Shown: positions 1 to 9,290 of the stretch, piece after piece
How positions within the stretch are numbered: position 1 is the stretch's first letter
Layout of the letters: each line of letters begins with the position of its first letter
From: Fusibacter sp963666805
GTDB taxonomy: Bacteria; Bacillota; Clostridia; Peptostreptococcales; Acidaminobacteraceae
Direction: 5' to 3'
Assembly: GCA_963666805.2 (NCBI GenBank)
Contig: CAXXWR010000001.1
Span: 391,768-455,767 of the forward strand
DNA length: 64,000 nt
Notes under the pieces: model-generated
What the model was told of the DNA's origin: nothing
Seen by the model: the letters and a program-made list of their open reading frames with translations, nothing else
Databases searched by the model: none
Program-made: the position numbers and the translations under genes

Positions 1-360
1 ATTTCTTTCTCCCAATAACTTAACAACACTGGACATGGTAATCGCCGTATCTGTAATATCATCAACAATTAATACATCATACGTCGTCAAATCAACATTC
101 ACGTCTTGTACTACTTTAAGTTTTCCAGAACTTTCTTCACCATCACCATAACTTGAAGTGGTCATGAATTCAATTCTTACAGGTAAATCAATGTGTCTTA
201 CTAAGTCTGCTGTAAATATGAAACTCCCTTTAAGTAAAGAGATCACTAAAAGATTTTTATCTTGATAATCTTTTGTAATGATTTCACCTAATGCTTTAAC
301 TCTATTTTCAATTTCTTCTCTTGAAAACATGACTTCTCTTCGTTTGTTCTCAATGCTCAT
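1..360 (-). CDS. hpt: Hypoxanthine phosphoribosyltransferase, 3' end outside window
   Basis: This is a purine salvage enzyme that joins hypoxanthine or guanine to PRPP. The first 120 codons are visible and the gene runs off the left edge. The PRPP-binding motif VLIVDDITDTA is intact, and the upstream LLVISLLKGSFIF segment is typical of HPRT. The ATG at 360 follows a TGGGAGGTT ribosome binding site. The gene lies downstream of the microprotein and deacetylase genes on the same strand, but has its own promoter-like sequence. The family call is secure; only the C-terminus is missing. Confidence 0.9.
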   Translation of the reverse strand, partial: MSIENKRREVMFSREEIENRVKALGEIITKDYQDKNLLVISLLKGSFIFTADLVRHIDLPVRIEFMTTSSYGDGEESSGKLKVVQDVNVDLTTYDVLIVDDITDTAITMSSVVKLLGERN

Positions 361-402
361 TGTGTAACCTCCCAAAATCTATAAAAAGTGAATATAACAT
401 AT

Positions 403-431
403 ATTTTATATGATTACTTATCTTTTTTCAA
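403..431 (-). promoter_or_regulatory. Putative sigma-A promoter for hpt
   Basis: TTGAAA (431-426) and TAAAAT (408-403) are separated by 17 bases and lie about 45 bases before the hpt start. This suggests hpt is transcribed at least partly on its own. Confidence 0.5.
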
Positions 432-458
432 TAGATTCATGGCATGTCAAAAGCAAAA

Positions 459-590
459 TTACTGTTTAATTCTGATGGTTTTCAAAATTTCTCTGATTTC
501 TTTCAGTAAGACAACCACTTTATTAAGTGAATACTGAATAGAAACGAGTACAATAAAGAAAAATATGACTGCAATGATCTCTAAATGCAT
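459..590 (-). CDS. 43-residue single-pass membrane microprotein
   Basis: This short open frame has the sequence start MHLEIIAVIFFFIVLVSI. It has one hydrophobic segment (about residues 4-18), then a basic, heptad-like helix rich in K, E, I and L. A strong GGAGAGGGGG ribosome binding site lies 9-12 bases before the ATG at 590. It sits between the deacetylase gene (stop at 616) and hpt, all on the same strand. I do not recognise the family. The support is the ribosome binding site, the clean membrane-plus-helix layout and the snug fit between neighbours. Confidence 0.6.
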   Translation of the reverse strand: MHLEIIAVIFFFIVLVSIQYSLNKVVVLLKEIREILKTIRIKQ

Positions 591-615
591 GAGTAAGCCC
601 CCTCTCCTTTTATCA

Positions 616-1836
616 TTAGGGTGTCACAGATGTGATTTCACCACTTTCATTATATGATTGAACTGGATAATTTGTTTTAGAAGTATCTATATCAGATACA
701 GCTTCTTCTGGAACTGTAATAACCGAAGCATCCCCATCGCTGTAAAAGCGTCTTGAATCATTAGCTTCATAGTTATCTAGCCACCATGTTAATTGATACT
801 CTGCATCTCCTGACTGAACGCGGTTAACTGCTGTATGACTAACACCAGTATTATATAAAGGCCAATGAGGTCTCCAACCCACAAGTAAGATTACTTTATT
901 TTCATAAGTTTGTCCTTCATAAGAACCCGATTCAATTAAAGATCTCAGATATTCATCTTCTGGACGTTGCCCATATGGAAGTGCTAAGCTGTTCATCACA
1001 ATATTTTCATTTAAAGCATGAAAAGCATTGGCATTGCCGCCAATTTCTTTTTGTATCAATGCAGCATCTGCTTCATTAAGATGAGCATGATTAGTTGTAT
1101 GGTTTCCTATTTCATATCCATTTTCCAATAAATAACTTAATTTTTGATCTATTAGATCAGATTGTCCAAATGGATCTCCGCCATTCAAATAAAAAATAGC
1201 GTGTTTCCCAAAGTCTGGATGTTCTTCATAGAATGCATTTAAAATGCCTACGACACAATTAGGGTCAATTGATCCATCATCAAGAAAATTAAAATTTGAC
1301 TGATGCCCATCATCAAATGTTAAAACAACCGGCGTCTTGCCTAGTGGTACATCATAATGACCATCAATATAATCCTGCATACTAATCGTCCTAAACCCCA
1401 TATTATAAAGGCGCTCTAAATCTGCTTTAAAAGACTCTACTGTTCTTGCATAGTCAGTATTTTTTTCTCCTAAATTATGGTACATAATAACCATCACTTC
1501 TCCAGATTCATTCACATTAGATGCCAATAACGCTTCACCATTAAGAGATACTTTGTCTTCTGATTTACCCGCTTCTTGATCTGTCTCATCACTTGAATTC
1601 GCTGGCAAATCAGTTGAGGAATCACCTACTGTTTCTTGATCAGAATCGCCCTCTTCTTCCACATTAGCGTTTTGATCTTCTAAAGAAGACGAATGACTTT
1701 CATCATTCACATTGACTTCAACTTCTTGCTGCGTGTCTTGTTCTTGATTTGGGGAACTATCGTCTTGTACTTGACTTCCACAACCAACCAGTGAAAGGAT
1801 ACAAATTCCCATCAATAATAACTTTTTATATTGCAT
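616..1836 (-). CDS. Polysaccharide deacetylase (NodB-type) lipoprotein
   Basis: The product is a predicted surface lipoprotein of 406 residues that removes acetyl groups from a cell-wall or extracellular polysaccharide. The start at 1836 is chosen because AGGAGGCAG precedes it and because it gives a lipoprotein signal peptide with lipobox LVGC (Cys19); a longer frame upstream has no such logic. A Ser/Asp/Glu-rich linker covers about residues 20-100. The NodB domain follows, with motif 1 TFDDG at about 173-177 and the metal-binding NHTTNH motif near 245. The substrate (peptidoglycan or another glycan) cannot be told from sequence. Confidence 0.85.
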   Translation of the reverse strand: MQYKKLLLMGICILSLVGCGSQVQDDSSPNQEQDTQQEVEVNVNDESHSSSLEDQNANVEEEGDSDQETVGDSSTDLPANSSDETDQEAGKSEDKVSLNGEALLASNVNESGEVMVIMYHNLGEKNTDYARTVESFKADLERLYNMGFRTISMQDYIDGHYDVPLGKTPVVLTFDDGHQSNFNFLDDGSIDPNCVVGILNAFYEEHPDFGKHAIFYLNGGDPFGQSDLIDQKLSYLLENGYEIGNHTTNHAHLNEADAALIQKEIGGNANAFHALNENIVMNSLALPYGQRPEDEYLRSLIESGSYEGQTYENKVILLVGWRPHWPLYNTGVSHTAVNRVQSGDAEYQLTWWLDNYEANDSRRFYSDGDASVITVPEEAVSDIDTSKTNYPVQSYNESGEITSVTP

Positions 1837-1963
1837 TTCTGCCTCCTTAAATGTCATACTATGTCTATTATATGCTGAAATACCTCTAATGAAAATAGAT
1901 TTAATATTTATGTAAAACAAAAAATATGCTATAATTTGATTTGTATCAATAATAGGGAGGCAA

Positions 1964-2506
1964 ATGGTGTTAGAGCACAGTACAGATCAGCAATTAAAAC
2001 ATAAAATAACGATATTGTATTTAATCAATCAATTTTCGGTCCCTTTAACCAATCAACAACTGACTGATTTTGTGATGGTTCATGAACTTATGAACTATTT
2101 TGATTTGCAACAATATCTGACCGACCTCGTTGAAACTTCAATGTTAGAATATAGCACCAGCGAAGGTGAAAATTACTATATATTAACCGAAAGTGGTAAA
2201 AACACACTTGACCTCTTTAGCGATCGTGTTTCACAATCTTTTAGGCGAAAAATCAACGACAGTGTAGATTCAAAGAAAAAATCTTTTGTGATAAAAACAA
2301 ATGTGACTTCTGATTATTCTAAAGAAGACGATAATGATTATGAAGTGCATCTTTCTGTTAAAGAAGGGATTTATACGCTCATGGACATTAAAGTCAATGT
2401 CGTATCTAACAAACATGCGAAAACCATATGCGAAAATTGGGAAAAGAAAGCACAATACTTATATGCCGATATTCTTAACAAGCTTATGGGAGATGAAGAA
2501 CAATAA
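1964..2506 (+). CDS. DUF4364 family protein, probable winged-helix regulator
   Basis: The 180-residue protein matches in layout the DUF4364 family found in Clostridia. It has an N-terminal winged-helix-like region (about residues 10-85, ending YYILTESGKNTL) and a C-terminal alpha/beta region. The family is thought to be regulatory, but no target is known to me. The GGGAGG site ends only 3 bases before the ATG at 1964, while a GTG at 1967 is spaced 6 bases away and may be the true start. A TATAAT sequence at 1930-1935 may be the -10 box. It is divergent from the deacetylase gene and ends in a terminator. Confidence 0.75.
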   Translation: MVLEHSTDQQLKHKITILYLINQFSVPLTNQQLTDFVMVHELMNYFDLQQYLTDLVETSMLEYSTSEGENYYILTESGKNTLDLFSDRVSQSFRRKINDSVDSKKKSFVIKTNVTSDYSKEDDNDYEVHLSVKEGIYTLMDIKVNVVSNKHAKTICENWEKKAQYLYADILNKLMGDEEQ

Positions 2507-2519
2507 TCTAACGACTAAC

Positions 2520-2558
2520 GATACAGCAACAGAATTAGCTTGTGCTGTATCTTTTTTT
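2520..2558 (+). terminator. Rho-independent terminator after the DUF4364 gene
   Basis: A perfect 9-bp stem, GATACAGCA (2520-2528) with TGCTGTATC (2543-2551), is followed by seven T residues. It separates the DUF4364 gene from the protease gene, so the latter needs its own promoter or read-through. Confidence 0.85.
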
Positions 2559-2583
2559 ACATTTAGGCTTAGGAGGAAACTTT

Positions 2584-4326
2584 ATGAAAAAAACACTGAT
2601 ACTGATTCTATGTGTCATCACTTTAACGATTGGAGTAACCTTTGCTGACAATCCCGTTAAAGTCACTTATGCTGATTATCCCATTAGCATCAATGGACAA
2701 TCCATTGATAATCATTGGTTACCTTATCCTTTTTTAGTTTACCATCAAATCACCTATGTTCCTTTAACTTGGGATTTTACTCAAGCACTTTCTTTGTCTA
2801 CCGCTTTTGATAGTCATGAAGGTTTAAACGTATCGGTATCATCTCAAAACGCTCAGGTCAATCAATCCATCACCTATAGCGATACCTATCGTTCACTTGA
2901 AAATACAACGTTTGCTGAATTCCCTAGCTTCCCAGTCATCATTAATCAAGAACCTCTATCTGATTTAAATTCGCCTTACCCTGTACTCGTTTATCAAGGG
3001 ATTACTTACCTTCCCTTAACCTATGACTTCATGGTCAATAAATGTCAGATTCAATATACGTTTGATAGTCATGAAGGGCTTGCCCTCAAAACGGCTAATA
3101 ACATGACGCCTCCTTCATTAGACCCTTTAGAAGAAGACGTCACAGAAACATCAGATAATAAGAATAAAGAAAATAGTCTTTCAGGCTATCTTGATCCATC
3201 AACAAGCGTCTCACCTTTACCTACTCACTACCAAACTTATGAGGCACTTGGTTATTCGGCTGATGATTTCATCCGTGATCAAGGAGAAGATAACACCTGT
3301 TGGGCCTTTTCATCCAATACCCTGTTTGAAATCAGTTTACTTAAACGGTTTAATGCTGTCTATAATCTGAATGAAGATCAATTAATTCAAAATACCCCTA
3401 TTCCTGCTGATAAAGACTCTGGCGGTTACTATGACATGGCAGCAGGCTATTATCTTCAAAATGCCACCCCCTTTGATGATATAAGTGGGCAAGTCATTCC
3501 TTACCGCCTCATGGGATATTTCAGCATAGACGACAATGTAAAGGCAATTAAGCAAGCTATTTTGACCTATGGTGCTGGTCTCAGCTCCATTTATTTAGAT
3601 CAAGACTATTCACCTGATAAGGATGCTATTTATAGAACCAGTCAGCTTGATAAAAGTATGATTAATCACGACGTCGTCCTCATTGGATGGGATGATAATA
3701 AAAAAGCTTATATTGCTCAAAACTCTTGGGGCAAAAATTGGGGAAATCAAGGTTTATTCTATATTGCTTACGATGACCAGTTTATCAATCAAAAGGTGAC
3801 TTTTATGACTGATATTATCAGCAGAGATGACCTCAACATTTTGACTTATACGCCCACCGGCATTACACACTATAATAATCTTAATGATGCGCACTCTATT
3901 ACAGGTCTAAATGTCTTTCCGCTAGAAAGTAATCAAACCATTGATGAAGTCGGCTTTTATGTAGGGGCTCAAGACACTAGTGTCGTTATTTCTATTGCTG
4001 AAGATGCTAGTCATTTAGAAGAATTGACCAGCCTAGGACATATGATTATACCTTATGCTGGTTATTATTCATATCAACTCACCCAACCGATTACGATTGA
4101 TGAAGCACAATCTATTGGCATTGCTGTTAATTACAATCATGCCAGTGAATCCTTTTTGCTTCCAGTAGAAGCACCCTACCCACAAATCGAATATAGTGTG
4201 GCTGGACATTCGGGAGAAAGTTACATTTTAATGGGGTCCCTATTTAAAGACCTCACGAATTATAAGAGAGACGCCAATATTGGCATCAATTTATATTATT
4301 CTCCTACATTAGATGATTCCTATTAA
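2584..4326 (+). CDS. Secreted C1A (papain-like) cysteine protease with stalk repeats
   Basis: The product is an exported cysteine protease of 580 residues. AGGAGG at 2571-2576 sets the ATG at 2584 and gives a Sec signal peptide (about 1-20). Two similar stalk units follow (about 27-95 and 115-185), each with INGQ/INQE, PYP-hydrophobic, ITY(V/L)PLT and FDSHEGL; they resemble copper-amine-oxidase-N type surface repeats. The papain fold comes next: Gln233 (oxyanion hole), Cys239 in TCWAFSS, His362 in INHDVVLIGW and Asn380 in QNSWGKNWG, so the catalytic set is complete. The final 170 or so residues look like the lectin-like domain often attached to bacterial C1 proteases. No sorting signal is seen. 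The natural substrate is unknown. Confidence 0.85.
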   Translation: MKKTLILILCVITLTIGVTFADNPVKVTYADYPISINGQSIDNHWLPYPFLVYHQITYVPLTWDFTQALSLSTAFDSHEGLNVSVSSQNAQVNQSITYSDTYRSLENTTFAEFPSFPVIINQEPLSDLNSPYPVLVYQGITYLPLTYDFMVNKCQIQYTFDSHEGLALKTANNMTPPSLDPLEEDVTETSDNKNKENSLSGYLDPSTSVSPLPTHYQTYEALGYSADDFIRDQGEDNTCWAFSSNTLFEISLLKRFNAVYNLNEDQLIQNTPIPADKDSGGYYDMAAGYYLQNATPFDDISGQVIPYRLMGYFSIDDNVKAIKQAILTYGAGLSSIYLDQDYSPDKDAIYRTSQLDKSMINHDVVLIGWDDNKKAYIAQNSWGKNWGNQGLFYIAYDDQFINQKVTFMTDIISRDDLNILTYTPTGITHYNNLNDAHSITGLNVFPLESNQTIDEVGFYVGAQDTSVVISIAEDASHLEELTSLGHMIIPYAGYYSYQLTQPITIDEAQSIGIAVNYNHASESFLLPVEAPYPQIEYSVAGHSGESYILMGSLFKDLTNYKRDANIGINLYYSPTLDDSY

Positions 4327-4336
4327 TCTACATTCA

Positions 4337-4376
4337 TAAAAAAAGATGATGGTTTTGATACCATCATCTTTTTTAT
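4337..4376. terminator. Bidirectional terminator between convergent genes
   Basis: GATGATGGT (4345-4353) pairs with ACCATCATC (4360-4368), flanked by A and T runs on the two sides. It can serve both the protease gene (plus) and folC (minus). Confidence 0.85.
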
Positions 4377-4387
4377 GCCATTTTTTA

Positions 4388-5680
4388 TTAACTTCTTGAT
4401 CGAAAATACTGTCTCACTTCTCCAATCATATAAAGTGAACCAAAGGAGAGTAGCATTTCATCTTCTTGCCATTGCTTTTGACTAATGGCTTTTAAGGCAG
4501 ATTGAATGGTCTCATATGCCTCTATTTCTTTATCATATCCTAAGGCTTTAATCTTTTTTTGTAAATCTCTTGCTGACATCGCTCTCGGACTATTGGGCAC
4601 TGTTGTAATAACCTTTTCAAAAAAAGGTAAAATCGCCTTTAATTCCTCTTCAATCGCCTTATCTCCAAGGACGCCTATTAAAGCTGTTATTTTTTGACCT
4701 TGATACAAATGTTCAATCGCCTCTTTTAAACCTATTAGTCCATGTGCATTATGAGCGCCATCAATGACAACCCTCGGTTCTAAAGAAACGGTTTCAAGCC
4801 TTGCTGCCCAAATGGTCTCTTCTAAGCCTTTTTGGATAAGTTCTAATGATAAATGTGCTACCCCTACATAGTGTAAGTACTTTAAAACTTCTATTGCCAT
4901 AACGGCATTTTGAACCTGATAAGGAGCAAGCATTTTAAGTTTAAATTCAAAACCACAGTAGACAAAACTTTGATAGTCCTGATGATGAGTTTGCTGACTG
5001 ACTTTATATACATCGGGAACCCTTAAAAGATTGTTTCTTTCAGCAGCTATTCTTTCAATAACAGCCATTGCCTCCGCTTCTTGAGGATGACAAATAGTGA
5101 CCCCTCCTGTTTTGATGATTCCCGCTTTTTCAAAGGCAATTTTATCGATTGTATGACCTAGATATTCAACATGGTCAAGCCCTAGTGGTGTAATAACGCT
5201 GACAATAGGACATTCAATGACATTGGTAGCATCTAATCGACCACCCAATCCCACTTCAAGGATAACCACTTCACAGGCTTCTTCCTTAAAAAAGAGCATG
5301 GCTATTGCCGTTACAATTTCAAATTCAGTGGGATGATTAAACCCCTCTTCAACCATTAAAGTCACTTTTTCTTTGACACGTTGTGTATACTTACAAAGTG
5401 CTTCATCTGAGATGTTTTTATGGTCAATCTGCATTCTCTCATTGAAAATTTCTATATAAGGAGAAGTATAAAGACCTGTTTTAAGACCTGACTTGGTTAA
5501 AACGCTTGAAATAAAAGAACAGGTTGAACCTTTGCCATTGGTGCCTGCAACATGTACAAATTTTAAACTGTCTTGCGGATTATCTAGTCGTCTTAATAAT
5601 TCTCTAATATTGTCTAAACCTAACTTACTGCCAAATTGATAACACCCATGAATATAAGCTAATGTCTCTTGAATATCCAT
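4388..5680 (-). CDS. folC: Folylpolyglutamate synthase / dihydrofolate synthase
   Basis: This Mur-ligase-family enzyme adds glutamate to dihydropteroate or folates. The P-loop HVAGTNGKGSTCSF lies near residue 45, and the EVGLGGRLDATN and IDGAHN motifs typical of FolC are present. The length, 430 residues, is normal. The ATG at 5680 is preceded by GTGAGGAAA; an in-frame GTG lies four codons earlier but is itself part of that ribosome binding site. A terminator separates it from valS upstream, so it is probably transcribed separately or by read-through. Confidence 0.92.
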   Translation of the reverse strand: MDIQETLAYIHGCYQFGSKLGLDNIRELLRRLDNPQDSLKFVHVAGTNGKGSTCSFISSVLTKSGLKTGLYTSPYIEIFNERMQIDHKNISDEALCKYTQRVKEKVTLMVEEGFNHPTEFEIVTAIAMLFFKEEACEVVILEVGLGGRLDATNVIECPIVSVITPLGLDHVEYLGHTIDKIAFEKAGIIKTGGVTICHPQEAEAMAVIERIAAERNNLLRVPDVYKVSQQTHHQDYQSFVYCGFEFKLKMLAPYQVQNAVMAIEVLKYLHYVGVAHLSLELIQKGLEETIWAARLETVSLEPRVVIDGAHNAHGLIGLKEAIEHLYQGQKITALIGVLGDKAIEEELKAILPFFEKVITTVPNSPRAMSARDLQKKIKALGYDKEIEAYETIQSALKAISQKQWQEDEMLLSFGSLYMIGEVRQYFRSRS

Positions 5681-5710
5681 TATTTTCCTCACTTTTCACT
5701 GTTCATTGTT

Positions 5711-5745
5711 AAAAGTGATGAGCACTATAGACTCATCACTTTTTA
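5711..5745 (-). terminator. Terminator between valS and folC
   Basis: AGTGATGAG (5714-5722) and CTCATCACT (5732-5740) form a 9-bp stem. On the minus strand it is followed by a TTTT run, placing it directly after valS. The plus side also carries T residues. Confidence 0.7.
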
Positions 5746-5766
5746 TCTTAAAACAAAATGCACGTC

Positions 5767-8409
5767 TTATTTAACCTTTTTCTCAAGTACAAGAATTCGG
5801 TCAATCACAGTTTGAAGCATTTCTTTGTATTTAATTTCTTTGGCTTTTTCTTCTTCAATTAAATGTGCAGGTGCTTTAGCAACAAAGCCTTGATTGGATA
5901 GCTTACCTACCACACGCTTCACTTCGCCTTCAAGTTTTTTCTTTTCTTTGTTTAAACGTTCTAACTCTTTATCAAAATCAATCAAGTCATCAAGCGGTAA
6001 GAAAAGTTCTGCTCCAAAAACAACAGCCGATGCAGAATCTTCTGGTACTTCTTCACGAGACTTCACTTCGTAAACCTCAGAGCAAGAGGCAAGTGCTATC
6101 AAGTACTCTGATTGATTCATCAATACACTTGAAATAGAAGGCTCACTCGCAAGAATCATACATTTAGCTTTACGCGAAGGCACAACATCCATCTCAGCAC
6201 GTACGTTCCTTAAATTTTTAATGGCTTCCATTACTGTATTCATATTGCCAACTGCTTCATCATTTAACCATGCCTGATTGGCTTTAGGCCAGTGATTTCT
6301 AATCAGCATCCCTGATTCGCCCTTGATATTGCCCCAAATTTCTTCAGTGATATAAGGCATAAAAGGATGCAAAAGTCTTAAAATATCTTTAAGTACTGTA
6401 AGAAGTACCTTTTGTACCGTTTCTTTTGCTTCAGCATCTTCACCATAAAGACGTTTCTTCGCAAGTTCTATATACCAGTCACAGTATTCATTCCATGTGA
6501 AATCATAGATTTTGTTAGCTGCCATACCCAAATCAAATTTATCAAGACTTTGAGTAACCTCTTCAGTCACTGCTGTTAATCGCGATAATATCCATTGATC
6601 CGCTAATGTTAATTTTTCAGAACCATCCAGTGGTGAAATAGCGTCTTCCATTCCCATCAGAACAAAACGAGAAGCATTCCAAAGTTTATTGGCAAAATTT
6701 CTTGATGCTTCTACTTTATCTGCTTGATATCGCATATCATTTCCAGGGCTGTTGCCTGTTGCCAGCATAAAACGAAGGGCATCTGCACCATATGCATCAA
6801 TCACTTCAAGTGGATCAATTCCATTATCTAATGATTTACTCATTTTTCTACCTTGTGCATCTCTTACTAGACCATGGAATAGTACATGGTCAAATGGCAC
6901 TTCACCCATTTGTTCAAGTGCTGAAAATACCATTCGAATAACCCAGAAGAAAATAATGTCATATCCGGTAACGAGGACATTTGTCGGATAGAAATAATCA
7001 AGTTCAGGTGTTTTATCAGGCCATCCCAAGGTTGAAAATGGCCAAAGTGCAGAACTGAACCATGTGTCTAGGACATCTTCATCTTGTTTAAAGTGAGTGC
7101 CTCCACATTTGGGACATACATCAGGCATCTCAGTTGCTACAACGACTTCATGACATTCATCACAGTAATAAGCAGGAATACGATGTCCCCACCATAACTG
7201 TCTAGAAATACACCAATCTCTAATATTTTCTAGCCAATGCATGTATACTTTATCAAATCTTTCTGGAACAAGATTTAAATCACCTTTTGTTACTGCATCA
7301 ATTGCCGGTTTTGCCAATTGTTCCATTTTAACAAACCATTGATCTGAAACACGAGGCTCTATTGTCGTATGACATCTATAACAAGTTCCTACATTATGAG
7401 CGTGCTCTTTAATTTTTACAAGATAGCCTGCTTCTTTTAAATCATTGACCAACACTTTTCGGCATTCATATCGGTCCATTCCTTCATATTTACCGCAGAG
7501 TTCATTCATGCTTGCATCTTCATTCATGATATTCATTTCTGGCAGATTATGACGTTTCCCAATTTCAAAGTCATTTGGGTCATGTGCAGGTGTTACTTTA
7601 AGTGCCCCTGTTCCTACATCAAGTGAAACGTATTCATCAGCAATGATTGGAAGTTCACGATTGAAAAGCGGTAAGATAGCAGTCTTGCCTACATAGGCTT
7701 TATATCTTTCATCATTAGGGTTAACTGCAATCGCTGCATCAGCAATAATCGTTTCTGGTCTCGTAGTTGCAATTTCCAAGTACTCATCTGAATCTTTAAT
7801 GGGATATTTTATATGCCAAAAATGACCAGGTTGTTCTTCATGCTCAACTTCTGCATCTGAAAGTGTCGTTTTACAGTCCGGACACCAGTTTACTAGACGG
7901 TTACCTTTATAAATAAGATCCTTTTCATATAATTTTACAAAGACTTCTGTAACTGCTTTGTTACATCCTTCATCCATTGTAAATCTCTCGCGATCCCAAT
8001 CACAAGAAGACCCCAATTTTTTCATTTGATTGACGATAATACGCCCATAATCATCACGCCATTGCCATGCGCGTTTTAAAAATTCATCTCGACCTAATTG
8101 ATCTTTGGTTAAACCTTCTTCTGCTTCAATGGCTTTTAAAACTTTTACTTCTGTTGCAATACTCGCATGATCTGTCCCAGGAAGCCAAAGTGCTTCATAG
8201 CCGTCAAGTCGTTTATAGCGTATTAAAATGTCTTGTAGCGTTTGATCTAAAGCATGTCCCATATGCAATTGTCCCGTAATATTAGGGGGTGGCAATACAA
8301 TTGTAAAGGGTTCTTTTTCTGAATTCACCTCTGCATGAAAGGCCTTTGATGTTTCCCATTTTTGATAAATACGGTCTTCAAAATCTTTTGGATTATATTT
8401 GCTATCCAT
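5767..8409 (-). CDS. valS: Valyl-tRNA synthetase
   Basis: This class I synthetase charges tRNA(Val). The HIGH-type motif GQLHMGHAL is near residue 45 and the KMSKS motif (GRKMSKSLDNG) is in the second half. The CP1 editing domain, zinc-binding cysteine pairs (CPDC, CDEC, CPKC) and a C-terminal coiled coil (last 65 residues) are all present. It has 880 residues, which is normal. AGGAGGAG ahead of the ATG at 8409 fixes the start. It follows a GNAT gene and the pair sits under a Val T-box leader. Confidence 0.97.
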   Translation of the reverse strand: MDSKYNPKDFEDRIYQKWETSKAFHAEVNSEKEPFTIVLPPPNITGQLHMGHALDQTLQDILIRYKRLDGYEALWLPGTDHASIATEVKVLKAIEAEEGLTKDQLGRDEFLKRAWQWRDDYGRIIVNQMKKLGSSCDWDRERFTMDEGCNKAVTEVFVKLYEKDLIYKGNRLVNWCPDCKTTLSDAEVEHEEQPGHFWHIKYPIKDSDEYLEIATTRPETIIADAAIAVNPNDERYKAYVGKTAILPLFNRELPIIADEYVSLDVGTGALKVTPAHDPNDFEIGKRHNLPEMNIMNEDASMNELCGKYEGMDRYECRKVLVNDLKEAGYLVKIKEHAHNVGTCYRCHTTIEPRVSDQWFVKMEQLAKPAIDAVTKGDLNLVPERFDKVYMHWLENIRDWCISRQLWWGHRIPAYYCDECHEVVVATEMPDVCPKCGGTHFKQDEDVLDTWFSSALWPFSTLGWPDKTPELDYFYPTNVLVTGYDIIFFWVIRMVFSALEQMGEVPFDHVLFHGLVRDAQGRKMSKSLDNGIDPLEVIDAYGADALRFMLATGNSPGNDMRYQADKVEASRNFANKLWNASRFVLMGMEDAISPLDGSEKLTLADQWILSRLTAVTEEVTQSLDKFDLGMAANKIYDFTWNEYCDWYIELAKKRLYGEDAEAKETVQKVLLTVLKDILRLLHPFMPYITEEIWGNIKGESGMLIRNHWPKANQAWLNDEAVGNMNTVMEAIKNLRNVRAEMDVVPSRKAKCMILASEPSISSVLMNQSEYLIALASCSEVYEVKSREEVPEDSASAVVFGAELFLPLDDLIDFDKELERLNKEKKKLEGEVKRVVGKLSNQGFVAKAPAHLIEEEKAKEIKYKEMLQTVIDRILVLEKKVK

Positions 8410-8469
8410 TATTCTCCTCCTCATTTATAAGCAAACGTAACGAATCTGTCTCTTTAAATCTGCTACGCC

Positions 8470-8970
8470 TCATTGTCTAACACGTCCCATTATAACTTCA
8501 TTTTCATACTTTCCATACCGCTTAAAAGCACACTGCTTTACACCTTCAATAACAAAACCATGTTTTTCATAAAGTTTGATTGCCGACTGATTGCTTTCAA
8601 ATACACCTAAATTGACACGTTTAAGCATATACCAATCATCACAAATTTTAAGAATGGCTTCAAGTAAAGCTGTTCCAACACCTCTTCTATGATAGTTTTC
8701 ATCTACCATAATACCTAGGTTAGCCACATGATTGATCTTAGGATTACTATTAATATTGATCCCGCAAGTGCCTACTACTTTCCCCTCTATTTCTGCTACC
8801 AGTTGAATCGAATTAGGGTCAGATAAGCTTTTTTGAACGAAATTCTCTGAACTTTGATAATTGACGACTGGAATAGAAAGTAAATTAGCTGCGACAGCTT
8901 CTTGACCTCGAATTTCAGATAATCTGTAAGCATCTTCTCTTTTTAATCCACGCACTCTTATTGGGTCCAT
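8470..8970 (-). CDS. GNAT family N-acetyltransferase
   Basis: The 166-residue protein carries the GNAT fold. It has a central LGIMVDENYHRRGVGTALL segment with the acetyl-CoA loop R-R-G-V-G-T, and a C-terminal NQSAIKLYEKHGF segment. AAGGAG ahead of the ATG at 8970 sets the start. The acceptor is unknown. It is the first gene after the Val T-box and lies just before valS (gap about 60 bases), so its expression is expected to respond to valine starvation. Whether it acts on translation factors, an amino acid or something else cannot be told. Confidence 0.85.
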   Translation of the reverse strand: MDPIRVRGLKREDAYRLSEIRGQEAVAANLLSIPVVNYQSSENFVQKSLSDPNSIQLVAEIEGKVVGTCGININSNPKINHVANLGIMVDENYHRRGVGTALLEAILKICDDWYMLKRVNLGVFESNQSAIKLYEKHGFVIEGVKQCAFKRYGKYENEVIMGRVRQ

Positions 8971-9002
8971 TTCAAAATCTCCTTTCAAAATTAAATAACA
9001 AT

Positions 9003-9290
9003 AAAAAAATCCATTCATCCCCTGTAAAGGGACGAATGGATCGCGTTACCACCCTAATTCTGATAAAGGCTATTAAGACTCAGCTTTATCAGCTCTTAAG
9101 CATTTTAACGGTTTGTACCGGATTTCTCTAATAAAATAGGACCAAAACTCCTATAAGGTTCAAGAAATCATTTCAGAAGCTACCTTCAACACTTTTCTTA
9201 CAAAAGGAACTCTCAGCCAATGATTCCTTCTCTCTTATGGGAAAATATGTCTACTCCTCTTCCTCATTAATGATATCGTTATTGACTTAT
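9003..9290 (-). promoter_or_regulatory. T-box leader with Val (GTA) specifier
   Basis: The leader senses uncharged tRNA(Val) and controls the GNAT-valS unit. Its stem I start (GAAGAGGAGTA), an AGAGAG bulge segment and the T-box sequence AGGGTGGTAACGCG (9054-9041) are visible. The specifier reads GTA at 9183-9181, in the context GAAG-GTA-GCTTCTGA. TGGT pairs with an A discriminator, as expected for tRNA(Val). The terminator is formed by the 9040-9004 region (ATCCATTC with GAATGGAT, then seven T). Confidence 0.92.

Noticed and set aside
1837..1920. A longer start for the deacetylase
   Set aside because: It would put 28 residues before the lipoprotein signal peptide and has no ribosome binding site.
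2270..2455. Minus-strand frame inside the DUF4364 gene, and similar antisense frames across the window
   Set aside because: They are shadows of well-supported genes, with no family match and no ribosome binding site.
5681..5692. GTG start four codons before the folC ATG
   Set aside because: That GTG is part of the GTGAGGAAA ribosome binding site for the ATG at 5680.
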